64,000 nucleotides of DNA from Macrosoma leucophasiata (lineage: Eukaryota; Arthropoda; Insecta; Lepidoptera; Hedylidae): the NCBI GenBank assembly GCA_036365455.1, contig JAWQUS010000030.1:1178001-1242000 (forward strand), given 5' to 3'. Of this stretch, positions 11,770 to 23,900 are shown in pieces (the first letter of the stretch is position 1; every line of letters begins with the position of its first letter). The notes beneath the pieces were generated by a model. That model was not told the origin of the DNA. It worked only from the letters and a program-made list of their open reading frames with translations, and made no database searches. The position numbers and the translations under genes are program-made.

Positions 11770-14300
11770 GGTACCTACTGGCGAACTTCCAGAAAATGGA
11801 AAAAAACCCAATACAACCAGAGATTATTTTCTAAACTTGTAATAGGAAATAAAACATTATCTTCTCAAAATATATTTATTTCATCAATATAATATGAATA
11901 AATCTTTAATACAATAATCCTTAAGTAATATATTAGCCATTCATCGAGTACAGTCATGCACTACATCCTATAAATATTAGATGATATCAAATATAACCAA
12001 AACGATACAACGGCCGACGAAAATCGGGTTGGAGACATTTTAATTAGTCATTACACTAAAACGTACTCATTTCAATTAATAATTATTAATTTAACAATAT
12101 TAATAGCGCTACATTAACGATTTAATGTCTTTGGAAGTTATAGAATTATCGGCGAGCAGTTATCGGTTAGAAATCATTTTAATACCCTGGCGCGCGATCA
12201 CCTATCTAGTCAGGGGTGTAATTTTTCGTCACCCATACTGTGGGGTATCGCTGGATAAGTCTTCAAAAATATTGTGAGTTTGAGTAAACAGTTTCTCGAT
12301 CAAGGGAACCGTTTAAGTACTTAGCTTTAAAGTGCGAATTTTTGATAAACTCAAGTGTGCTTCTTCCCACAAACAGTCAAACGTTTGAACGCGTAGAAAA
12401 CAAATGTCATGTCATGATGACAAAACATATATGGAACTTAAAAGACTTTACTAGTTTACGAGTAACAGTCTATCTACTTATAAACTGTGACACACACTTG
12501 CCAGGTTTTTATGTCAATTTGTACCTCCTTTGAATGCAATAATAAAGTGCTAAAAATTGTCTATCTTTATCACTTTTTATCGTCTACGAAAGCAAGAATA
12601 TCAGTCAGGTTATCATTTTTTATTTAAATGAGGTACAAATTGACATGAAAAATTGACAGTAATAACATGTCGACAGCAATATCGATAAGCTGTCGCGCCC
12701 CAAGTTTGGTATATGACTTCTAGCTTCTAGCTGATAGATAGCAAACGCTTAGTACCATATTGACGAACCCTTAACGAAGAGCCGTAACCAACACCTCAAG
12801 AGGATCTCGTTAGGTAGTTAGGTCTGACTGACATCAGTACTCCTCAACTCTGCATGTATTGTATATTTCTTGTATCAGAGTTCTGCCCTTTGCTCATATT
12901 TTTATATTCGTCAATTGCAAATGTGTCCCCAAAATAAACTATAATAAAATTCTAAGCTTATTTCTCTTTGTGTTTCCAAGAACAGTACAAAAAGTAGTTA
13001 ATTTTTTTAAAGAAATAATATCACTAAAATAGAAATACATATTATTAATATTATTTCATAACATTTAAATAGCAACACATGATTCTAAAATCTATTATCG
13101 AAGAAATGTTCGGTCGGACACATTGATGTCTTATTCATATAGAAATAAAGTCTAGTTTGCGATGTTTTTGATGACCGGAATATCAGTCGCTATAGTACAT
13201 TGCGAACCGAATTTGATTTACCCTTCATTGGAGACTCACGATGCCCGAAATTACACAATTTGACCCCTTATTCCATTCAGGTTATTGAAGCTATACTTCT
13301 TTAAAACTAATGGGAGTGAATTTTAAACATGCGCGCGCACACCGACAGGTAAAAGTGACATTCTGAAGTTAGCTGCTAAACATATAACAGCAACAAACAC
13401 TCTGAAGTTGCTAAACCAACATACCAAACAAAGAATATATTTGTGTTTTTATTAATAAATTATTGATAATTTACCAGTAAAAAAAATATTTTATATATTA
13501 GTGGTAAAAATGGTTTTAATGGTTTTAAAGTGCAATTATAGATTTGAGGTTAATTGTCGGTATGTACCTATCATTTATTTACATTGTAAATAATACATTG
13601 TTACACTATTATGAAATATTTCATTTGTCGGTTTGTTTTATTTCTGGTGTATTGGATTGTTACGCTAAAGAAGTATAATTTCTTATGTGCGTGCATAAGT
13701 ACACACAATGAATTTATTTTTTACATAATTATTAATCCTTCTAAAAGATGCATTATAAAATTTTATCCTATATCTGCAGTTAACTATCTTAATTTATAAA
13801 TTCGGATTTATAAACCGAATGTTCGAAAGATAATTGCTTATACTTCACTACTTTAATTTTAGTACTACTATTTCAGTAGGTATATCAATTTAAGGTGTTT
13901 AAATTGCAATCCAAAACACCTTCTATTTAATAGTAACATTTACAAAGGATTCATTTTAATTTTTTTTTTAAAGATTAAAGATCTTTTAGTTTTAATTACT
14001 TAACAGAATAACAAAAGAAAACAATTTTTTTTTTTGTTATTTTGTTACAAAAAAAAAACAAAAATAATTTTTTTTTTAACAATTTTGAATTGAAATGGAA
14101 TGACTTCATTGCGTCATTTGTATGTACATATTTAAAGTTACATTTCTTACAGCGCGATCGGATAAAAATATGAGAGCGTATTTTACGACGAAACGGTTAC
14201 TAACAGTGAAACTCTTTTAGTGAGCGAGACGCAAAACTACATCGATGGTAAATCTATTCACTATTTGCAAAATAAAAGCATCGTATAATAAATACGAATA
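11770..14300. other. AT-rich DNA downstream of Sec31; no gene seen
   Basis: Contains only a fragment of the GGGTTCCG element family (about 12195-12345), a small inverted-repeat element (12508-12652) and homopolymer runs around 13960-14080. Confidence 0.55.
12508..12652. mobile_element. Small inverted-repeat element (possible MITE)
   Basis: TATGTCAATTTGTACCTC at one end and GAGGTACAAATTGACATG at the other, about 90 bp apart. Confidence 0.6.
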
Positions 14301-14311
14301 CAAAATGAAGC

Positions 14312-14683
14312 GCGTATGGTCCCGCGGTCGGTGTAGATAGGAAACGATCTAGTCGGTTAAGCGATACAGCCGCGGTCCGGTGGGCGATGGATGACCGCTA
14401 GTGGCAAATAAAAATGCGCGTTTCCGTGCTTTGGAGGGCACGTTAAGCCGTCGGTTCCGGTCGCTATCGATAGATAGCAGTCGTTAAACCTCGTCGGAGG
14501 CCGCATGGGCGGTTTGAAAATATCCGACGGCGGGTCGGCTAACCCTTACCTCGACCGACCTGCATCGGAGCAGCGCGCCGGGGTAAGCTCCGGGCCTCCC
14601 CCAAGAACGTTGAGAGACAGTTGACGAGTCTCTCAACCTTCGAATCGACGTATCGAAGGATGCCACTACTATTATTATTGATC
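14312..14683 (+). repeat. Family Z repeat copy
   Basis: GGTCCCGCGGTCGGTGTAGA start, CGTTTCCGTGCTTTGGAGGG middle, (ATT)n end. Lies just beyond the Sec31 stop codon. Confidence 0.83.
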
Positions 14684-14767
14684 AATACAATAGTTCAACG
14701 CGGATGTTACAAAATCTTATGCGGCCGACAAACTGACAAATAACAGGACAAGAGGACGTGTAACGTG

Positions 14768-14773
14768 TTTAAT
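14768..14773 (-). terminator. Sec31: Candidate Sec31 poly(A) signal
   Basis: ATTAAA on the minus strand starts about 17 nt past the stop codon. It would give a very short 3' UTR. A more distant site is possible. Confidence 0.35.
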
Positions 14774-14789
14774 GGCAACAGGGCGGCGT

Positions 14790-14972
14790 TCAGTCGAGCT
14801 GCAGCTGCCCGGCGGTGGCGAAGAGCACGCGGAGCGCGGGCAGGAAGGCGGCGGCGGCCGCGAAGTCGGGCCCCGCCGCCAGCGCGGCCGCCGCGCCCGC
14901 CGCCGCCGCCCACTGCCGCAGCCGCGCCGCGCCCGCGCACGCCTGCAGCCCGCGCAGCGCGCCCTCCGAGAG
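14790..14972 (-). CDS. Sec31: Sec31 exon 25 (C-terminus)
   Basis: Encodes [20 protein letters not shown] and ends [18 protein letters not shown] with stop TGA at 14792-14790. It matches LSPTIINGLHNIARSIETRNY...LPVLKVVLTQANKL. It is extremely Ala-rich (GC-rich), unlike its AT-rich surroundings. Confidence 0.92.
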   Translation of the reverse strand, partial: LSEGALRGLQACAGAARLRQWAAAAGAAAALAAGPDFAAAAAFLPALRVLFATAGQLQLD

Positions 14973-17900
14973 CTGGCGACGACGGGAATCGTTCAAATAA
15001 ACGTGAGGAACGCGGGCTCTGCGTTTTAATATTGGGACTCGGAGAGTGGAGACCGAATCCAGAAATTCCGTAACGAAAATAACCTAACGCATACGACGAC
15101 CCGACGATACCGTCGATCTAATATCTATCACCGAATTAGTTATCGATGGATGTCGTTCGCTCGATCGGTTAAAATTAAAAAGGGAAAGAACAATTTGACG
15201 ATCGGTCGTGAGACTTCGTCGGCTCAGTGGTAAAGCGGCTGATTTCATAATTATTATCCTGAGGCCGCAAGTTCGATTCAAATATTTCTTACCATTTTTT
15301 CTTTCGTTTCTAAAATTAACTTGCGTGTATTATTACGACAAATAAATACATTAGTATTTTAAAAGACAAAAAAATTGCTTACTCTGTATTCTCGCAACAT
15401 GTCGTAGAGCGTCTCCAGCCTTCGCTGAACGTCTTCAAGTTTCCTCTTCATTTGCTAAACATAAATAGTTCGTTAATTTTGTAAAAAATAAATAAACACG
15501 TGTACTCATAGTTTAGAACATGCCTTGCGAGTATCCTTTTGTGTGAAAATTTGTGTTTTATTTGAGGTTGTAGGTATAGCTAGGGTTAGCGTGCGTAGGA
15601 TGCGGATAGACTGTTCGTACAAATTGAGGACAACTTATTTCTTAAATAAGAAATATTATATACATAAACATGTAATTTCAGTTCATGTATTACGATTATA
15701 ACTCGATTTTCTAATCGGGGTGTTTGAGGATGTGCGTTATTACCGTTTCAAGTTGTATAACTATTATTACTGTTGATTCTCTTTAAATAAATAAATAAAG
15801 ACGTAGAAACTCACGGGATTAGCGGCCCGCTGCGCACACTCGGCTCGCAGGGCGTCGAACACGACCTGCAGCTCGTCGTGCGGCGCCGGCAGCGGGCCCT
15901 TCGCCGCCGGCGCCGGCTCCGCCGCTACTTCCGCCGGCTGCGGGGGACCTGCCTGAAGTGACACAATACCGAGCTCCCTATACTGTTTCGAATGATTACA
16001 AAAAGGTAGTTTTCATTTTGTCATTCACACAATATACTGCAGATAAAAAATAAAATTATAAAATTTGACTCGTATATATTTTACGTCGTTTACGATGTTA
16101 TCTCGTCCGTGCCGTACCGCTTATTAGAACATTTTGCTCTTAAGTATATGCGGCCGAAAACTATAGAGCAACACGGGCCACCGGCCGCGGCGGACCGGAG
16201 GGGAGTAGCCATATGTAGGCTTTCCACTCTGTCAAAATACAAGACCAAATGGTCCTATGCCTGTCGCCCACATTTAAATGTGTACGTGAAATTGTTTAAG
16301 TACATTGTGACATGGACGTGGCACATTGGGTTTAGTTTCTTTGTTGTGCTTTAATAAAAAAAAAAAAAATAATAATAATCAATGTGAATTGTATGCTTGT
16401 TATCAGGTTTTATGATAATGTTTTAATTATAAGTGTCTATTTTGATTTTTATTAGAGCATATTATTATTCATATTATTTAAATATAAGAACTTGTATGAT
16501 TGTAGTACATTGTTAAATTCAAGGTGTGAGTTTCGTAGTAACAGACGATTTTTGTAGTGCGAGTGTGTGTCACACGTAGTTCCCCCCGCAAAAAATGACA
16601 AACTGTTTTGCATCGGTAATAAACTCTACGACTACTCCTCTCCGGTCCGCCGCGACCGGTGGGCCGAGGTGCTCTATGGACGAAAAGTTAGTAATTTAGT
16701 TAGAGAAGGATGTGAAATGTTACAATAACTTTAACTTTAACAAAAGTCGTAGTGCAACCCAGGCTAAGTGGCATTTAAGATTTGAGGGTACTGTACATTC
16801 TTCGATATCAAAAGCTACCTGCTGAGGATAGCCAGCGGGCGGGTAGGAGCCGTAGTCCTGCTGCTGCTGGCCGTACTGCGGGTGCTGCGGGTGCTGCGGG
16901 TGCTGCGGGTGCTGCGGGTGCTGCGGGTGCTGCGGGTGCTGCGGGTAGTGCTGCGGCACCAGCGGGATGTGCTGGGGCGGCTCCACGCCGAACAGCGGGT
17001 GGGTGATGGGCGCTTGCTGCTGCACCTCTTGTTTTGGCTGGAATATAAATATGTATAGATAGAAGTCATTCAAATGGACGTAGGCAGGTCAAGTCATTGG
17101 ACGTAGGCACCACCGCATTACCTAATATACTTGCCGCTAAGTGGTAGTGTACAGCACTATCGTGTTCCGGTCAGGTGGTAATGTACGGCCCTGTAATTTT
17201 CGACACAGAGGCATAACACCTTAGGCCTCATGAGTGGTCATGCATCTGCATTTTGACCTTGGTCTTTGTGTCTATAGGCTGCAATCATCTGAACTCAATG
17301 CTTGTTTGCGACTTCAATTACATAAAAAAATATATCTTAACCTTAATCTTTCCCTCCTTCAAACTCCACTGGAAATTCAGAAATACATAAAAAAAAACAA
17401 AATACCTCAAAAACACCATTATGAATGAAGGGGTATATTAGTCAGAATCAATGAAACTCAACGTTAATAAACAGAAATATGATTGATCATTCAATTTGAA
17501 GATCCTTTACACCATACAGTTGAATGAAATGAAACCCCAAGATGTGCGATCAGCTCATAATAAAGAGTATTAATTTTATGCGTCGAACCTTAACCAATAA
17601 GAATTTCCAGTACATCAATCTCTTTTTATCGCTCAAATACATAGTTCGCTAGAGCGAGCGATTATTTAGGCTAGCGTGAAGATACGATTATCTGTCGACT
17701 ATGTACGTATCTTCACGCCAAGTCCCTTACGGAGTAGACAGAGTGTGGACTGAAATATTACCGGTATTATATTTAACTATTATACATCAATATTTTTAAT
17801 GGTGGTAGAGCTCCAGTGACGGAGCTCGCGGGCGTAGGCACCACTGCATTACCTGATATACTTGCCGCTAAATGGTAGTGTTCAGCACTATCGTGTTCCG

Positions 17901-20900
17901 GTCAGGTGGTAATGTACGGCCCTGTAATTTCCGGCACAGAGGCATAACACCTAATGCCTCAGGAGTGGCAGCACATCTGCATTTTGACCTCTGGTCATTG
18001 TGTGAGTGTCTATAAGCTGCAGTCATCACTTAACATCAATGTGAACTGCACGGTTGTTTGCCACATTTATTACATTAAAAAAACACTCAATAATAGCTCT
18101 TAGCACGAATCGATGACTCTCACTCACTATAGAGATTGACATTCGACATATCTAACACACAAAAAGAGATACCAAACCAAAGCTTGACACTATGGGATTT
18201 CAGTTCTATTGCAAGGATGATGTATGTATATTCACGCCAAGTCCTTTACAGGGTAGACGGAGTGTGATAAAGAATGATAAAATAAACAATCGAATTCAAA
18301 CACATGCCGCACACTTGGTTTTCATTGTCGATATCGTTTTCATCGTAGTATAAAAATCCAACAGCCATGCGAACGCGGTCATTGGATAAAGTCCACATTG
18401 GATCATATTTACTGACAGTACTAAAAAAATATTTGAATTATGAATACAGATGTAACAATAATAAATACTTACTATAGGTAACACAGAATACCAATGAACA
18501 TAGATTTTATAACTAAGGCTAAGTAATTAAATGGTGGTAGAGTTCCAGTGACGGAGCTCGCGGGCGTAGGCACCACCGCATTACCTAATATACTTGCCGC
18601 TAAATGGTAGTGTTCAACACTATCGTGTTCCGGTCAGGTGGTAATGTACGGCCCTGTAATTTCCGGCACAGAGGCATAAGACCTTAGGCCTCAGGAGTGG
18701 TAACGCATCTGCATTTTGACCTTGGTCTTTGTGTGGGTGTCTATAGGCTGCAGTCATCACTTAACATCAATGTGAACTGCATGCTAGTTTGCCAATTCGA
18801 TTGCATAAAAAAAAAAAAAAATAAATAAATAAATATTGTAAACACGGGAACGGAGGAAGGTTTAGTATTGAGAGTTTTTTAATAAAACGTTTCCGCGAAT
18901 ATCTCTTGAATGTGATACAATAACTTATTTATACATTTTACACTTTATTTCAATCACAAATGGGATATTTCATAATAACTGTTTGTACGGCTCTGTAATT
19001 TCCGGCACAGAGGCATAACACCTTAGGCCTCAGGAGTGGTAACGCATCTGCACTTCGACCTTGGTCTTTTTGTGGGTGTCTATAGGCTGCAGTCATCACT
19101 TAACATCAATGTAAACTGCATGCTTGTTTGCCACCTTCAATAAATAAAAAAAAAAAAAAAAAACTAGTATGAGTTGCAAAGAAATTATGAATTAAATCAG
19201 AACTCTTTGTTATCGCAAAGACAATGAAGATAATTCTAACTATAGCACCCTTAAATATGTGGAAATCGTTCGAAAACATGCCATATACAAGTACAAATAA
19301 ATTGTATGCAAGTTAAATTGAAACTTTCAAACATAAATAAAGTTTATTTTCAGTAAATAAACGATTGCTAGAAAATACTTAAAAGACAGTCTTTTCTGAT
19401 CACGAAAAGACCAATCTAAAATAGACTACTGATAGAAATGCGCGTTTGGATTTGAAACATCGGGTTTCAGTCTTATTCATTGTATTTTTTTATTTCAATA
19501 TAAAATATAAGCTTCCGAACGATGCCGATTACATGTCCATATACGTAAGAATCAATTGCATGAGACAATGTTTAATGCAAGATCCAGGGACTTTATCCAA
19601 CACCGCAATACCTCGTGCGGCTGGCGGCGGTGCTGCATGACGCGTGCCCAGCGGCGCGAGCCGGCGTGCGTGGCGCACATGTCGTCCGTCCCTAAGCCCT
19701 AAATCATCCAAATTGGGTATTTGACTAATATTTTATTGTGATTGAAAAAGTATACGAAATGTTAGTCAATATCGTCATTGGAACCGCTAGTCTATAACTT
19801 ATAGTTTTCGAGATATCACCATTCGAAAGTTACAAGTTATGAAATGATCTCAAACGGCTCATACAAAACTGTACCTGCTTGTGACGTCACACGCTTGTTC
19901 TTGCTCACACCTACGAGATCAATGACGAACTCAAGAAATCTTAAAATATATTCGTTAATTTGCGTTTTCTGCGAAGCATGCATGGCCCCGCGGCTGGTGC
20001 AGATCGAAAACTATCTACTCGGTTAAGTGATACGGGCGCGGTCGGGTATGTGATGGGTGACCGCTAGTGGCAACTTAAAAAAAAATGCGCGTTTCCGTGC
20101 TTCGGAGGGCACGTTAAGCCGTCGGTCCCATTGTCGGAGGCCTTATGGGTAGTTGGAAAACATCCGACAGCGGGTTGTCCACTAACCCGTATCGCCACCT
20201 ACCCGCATTGGAGCAGCGTGGTGGAGTACGTTCCAGGCCTCCCCGGGGGAGACTCGTGCTCAGCAATGGGACGTATAATGGGTTGCCATTATTATTATAT
20301 TATTGCGTTTTTGTAAATAGCTTACATAGTACAAGAAGTTGTTGGGATTTGTGCAAAAAATCTAATGCTGTTATTATTTTTAAATTAAATCATTTTATTT
20401 TTACAACTCTTCTACAAATATGCACTGATTTTAATTATTTTTGTTTCTACTTTTGGACAGTCATTTAAAATAATTATACATTGCCAATACCCTACTATAA
20501 TGACTGAAATATAGACGCATTCTAACAGCAGAATCTGCCTCTACTCTCTTCTTACCAAATTTGAAATGCGCACGAAAAATGACAACAGCTCATTCTTGAT
20601 AATATTTCAGAGAATCTGTTGTCGTAATACAATATTTATGCTTGTTCCGAAAGATGGTAATGACAAAAGCTTACCTTAGCTTTAGTCAACATGGGCGGGT
20701 CATTCCACCCCGCGGCCGCGGGCCTCGGGGGCGGGGGGGGCGGGGCGGCGTCTTGTCCGTAGTACCCGCCGTTCATAGCCGGGTTCATCGGGTTCAATGG
20801 CGCCGGGTTGACGGGATTCATCGGATTTAACGGCACCGGATTGACGGGATTAATTGGATTAACGGGATTTAACGGGTTAATTGGATTGAAGCTGGGATTG

Positions 20901-23900
20901 GGCACGCTGGCAGCGCCGTACTGGTCGGGGAGTGGACTGTTGTAGCCGTAGTGGGGCTGGGAGGTGACGGGGTTGTTGAAGTTGTACTGGTTGTAGAGGG
21001 GCGACGACTGCACCGATGGGTCCACTTTGTATTTTGAACGGCTCGAGAGTCCGCCTGCGGAAAATAATAATAAAAGACAAGTTCCATTTTGGCCCGTGCC
21101 TTGTACACTATATCAAAAGATAATAGAAAAGAAGAAAATACGTAGAATCATGGAAAAATATTCAATAAATAATTTGAATTATTGTTTTTTTTATCTGAAA
21201 TATTTATTTTATGTAATTTTTGTGTTACAACAATAATGTCACCACATTGCTAGTATGCCATTCTTATTTTTAAAGGAGACGTTCCAAAATGTACGGAGCT
21301 TGGGCCCGCACCATGTACACTATATTGAGAGATGAAGCATAAAATACTGAATCATTTTCAGCTATTCAAATCGTTTATTAAATCTTCAATAATTGTCGTA
21401 AGTAATAGGTTGGGGAAAAAGTCTTTTCGCATTATATTATGTATGAACTTGTAATAAAATCTCTTTGGCTGTAGTATTTGTATCTGGCTGGTTTTGGTAT
21501 CATTGAAAGTTAAAATTTTAAAGAACATAATTCCAAATTCAAATTAGGCAAATGTGTGATTTTCATTTGTTTTTCGTACTGTCAAGATGAGTGAATCTAA
21601 TGAAGAAATTCAATACATTTTAAAATTTTACTACAATAAAGTTAAAAATGCAACGCAAGCCGCGAAAAAGTTTGCGATGTTTATGGACCTAGTGCAGTGT
21701 CTGTGAGGGTAGCACAAATTTGGTTTAAGCGTTTTCAATCCGGAAATTTTGATGTCAAAGATGCACCTCGCTCTGGTCGCCCTATTACGGATAAAATGGA
21801 TGCCATTTTTGAAAAAGTGGAGCAAGATCGACATATCAGTAGTTACGACGTAGCTGAAGAACTGAGAATTGATCACAAAACAGTTTTGGCGCATTTGAAA
21901 AAAGCTGGGTACAAAACATCTGGGTGCATCCGCCGTATAGTCCTGACCTTGCACCTTCAGATTTCCACCTGTTTCGGTCTCTTCAGAATTCTTTATGCAA
22001 TGTTAGGTTAACATCACGAGAGGACTGCCAAATCCACTTGTCGCGGTATTTTGATGAGAAGTCCCAAAATTTTTATAGCAATGGGATCATGTCCCAAGAT
22101 GGCAAAAGGTTATCGAACAAAATGGTACATACATACTTTAATTAAATTTAAATAAACTATATTAAAAAATGTTTTGAATTATCTTAAAAAATGCGAAGAA
22201 ACTTTTTCCCCAACCTTATATATTTCTGAACAAGAATGTCATAGTAGCGATATGGCAACATATTGCTGTCATACAAAAATTACGTTAAATAAATATTTCC
22301 GACAAAAAAACAACGATTCAAATTATTTTTTGAGTATTTTTCCATGATTTTGCGTATTTTTCTCTAACTTTTGATATAGCGTACAAGGTGCGGGGCCAAT
22401 TTGGAACTTCTCCTTTACGACAGTTAATTGAAGGTATAATAAACGATTTGAATAGCTGAAAATGATTTAGTACTTCATGCTTCTTTTCTCAATATATGCT
22501 ACAAGGTGCAGACCCAAACTTGATACATTTTGGAACGTTTCCTGTTTCTATACGATTCTAGATTTAAAAAAAATCTAAGCATGGACAATGATTCAGGACG
22601 ATGGAGTAGGCTCTCACCGCCAGAGCGGTCCTTACAACAATCAACTAATAGTTAAATTAAATTACGATTTTAGATACTAATAATCTTATCATTATTGTAC
22701 CCTATTTAATGCAAATATACGAAATTTATTTTATTTTACTTTTAGGATAAGCTGATACTAACATCGGCAACATGTTACTAAAAGGTACTACTATATCTAT
22801 GCTTACCAGAGTGCGGCCCCACACTGCCGGGGCGCGGCGGCTGGGAGGGCGGCGGTTGCGGCATCTGAGGCACTAACGGCGCGGGAGGCACTTGAGGCAC
22901 TTGAGGCATCGGCCCCTGCGGCATGGGAGGCATCTGAGGCATTTGCGGCGCCGGCGAGAACGCGTTGTGCGCGCCCGCCCACGACGGCTGCTCGTATGTC
23001 GGTACTGTGGTTTGTAGGTTATGAGCCATTTATATTCGTGATAAAAAATGGTTATTTTGTGAACTAGGTGACTGAAAAAAAGTGCGCAGTTCACACGTGG
23101 TAGAAGTGAAACATTCAATTAGAGACACTTTTTTATGTAATGGAAGTGGCAAACAAAGCATGCACGTAACATTGATGTTAAGTGATGACTGCAGCCTATA
23201 GACACCCACACAAAAACCAAGGTCAAAATGCAGATGCGTTACCACTCCTGAAGCCTAAGGTGTTATGCCTCTCTGCCGGAAATTACAAAGCCGTACATTA
23301 CCACCAGGCCGGAACACGATAGTGCTGAATACTACCATTTAGCTGCAATTATATTAGGTAATGCGGTGGTGCCTACGCCCGCGAGCTCCGTTACTGGAGT
23401 TCTACCACCAGTAAATACTATATGCTCCTATCTCATTTTCTCCCACTATAAATCTTATGAATTTCTGTGTCTGTCTCTTTTTACTGTCGCTTTTTCGTTT
23501 CATCGACTTTCAAATTACAACGATGATAAAGCAGTTTTCACTTCAAAATCATTTTAACATGTTTATGTTATATAAATCTAATATTATATTTAATACATAG
23601 TGACAACAAGATGATTTATGAATTTGTCATTGGAAAGTAAACGCTGTCCAAACTGGGATTTATAATCACATCGAAAACATATTTCTGGAATATCAGCCGC
23701 GTCTCCGTTATCTTGACTGTTTCATGTTATTTTAAAGATGAAAACGTTGATGTTCGGTACAGTTGCTAACTACTCTATGTTAACACTGGCTATATAATAT
23801 CTATGTTTCGAAATTCGAACGTTCCCTCAGATTTTGGAATTGTGTGAGCCGTGCAATCGCATATTAGGAAATTAAAAAGTTAAAAAAAAGCGCGGGATCG

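Noticed and set aside
14765..15073. Ala/Arg-rich plus-strand frames opposite Sec31 exon 25
   Set aside because: Low-complexity shadows of a GC-rich exon; no start context or homology.
15213..15280. Functional tRNA gene
   Set aside because: A and B boxes are recognisable but acceptor and anticodon stems do not pair; the same kind of head occurs in SINEs here.
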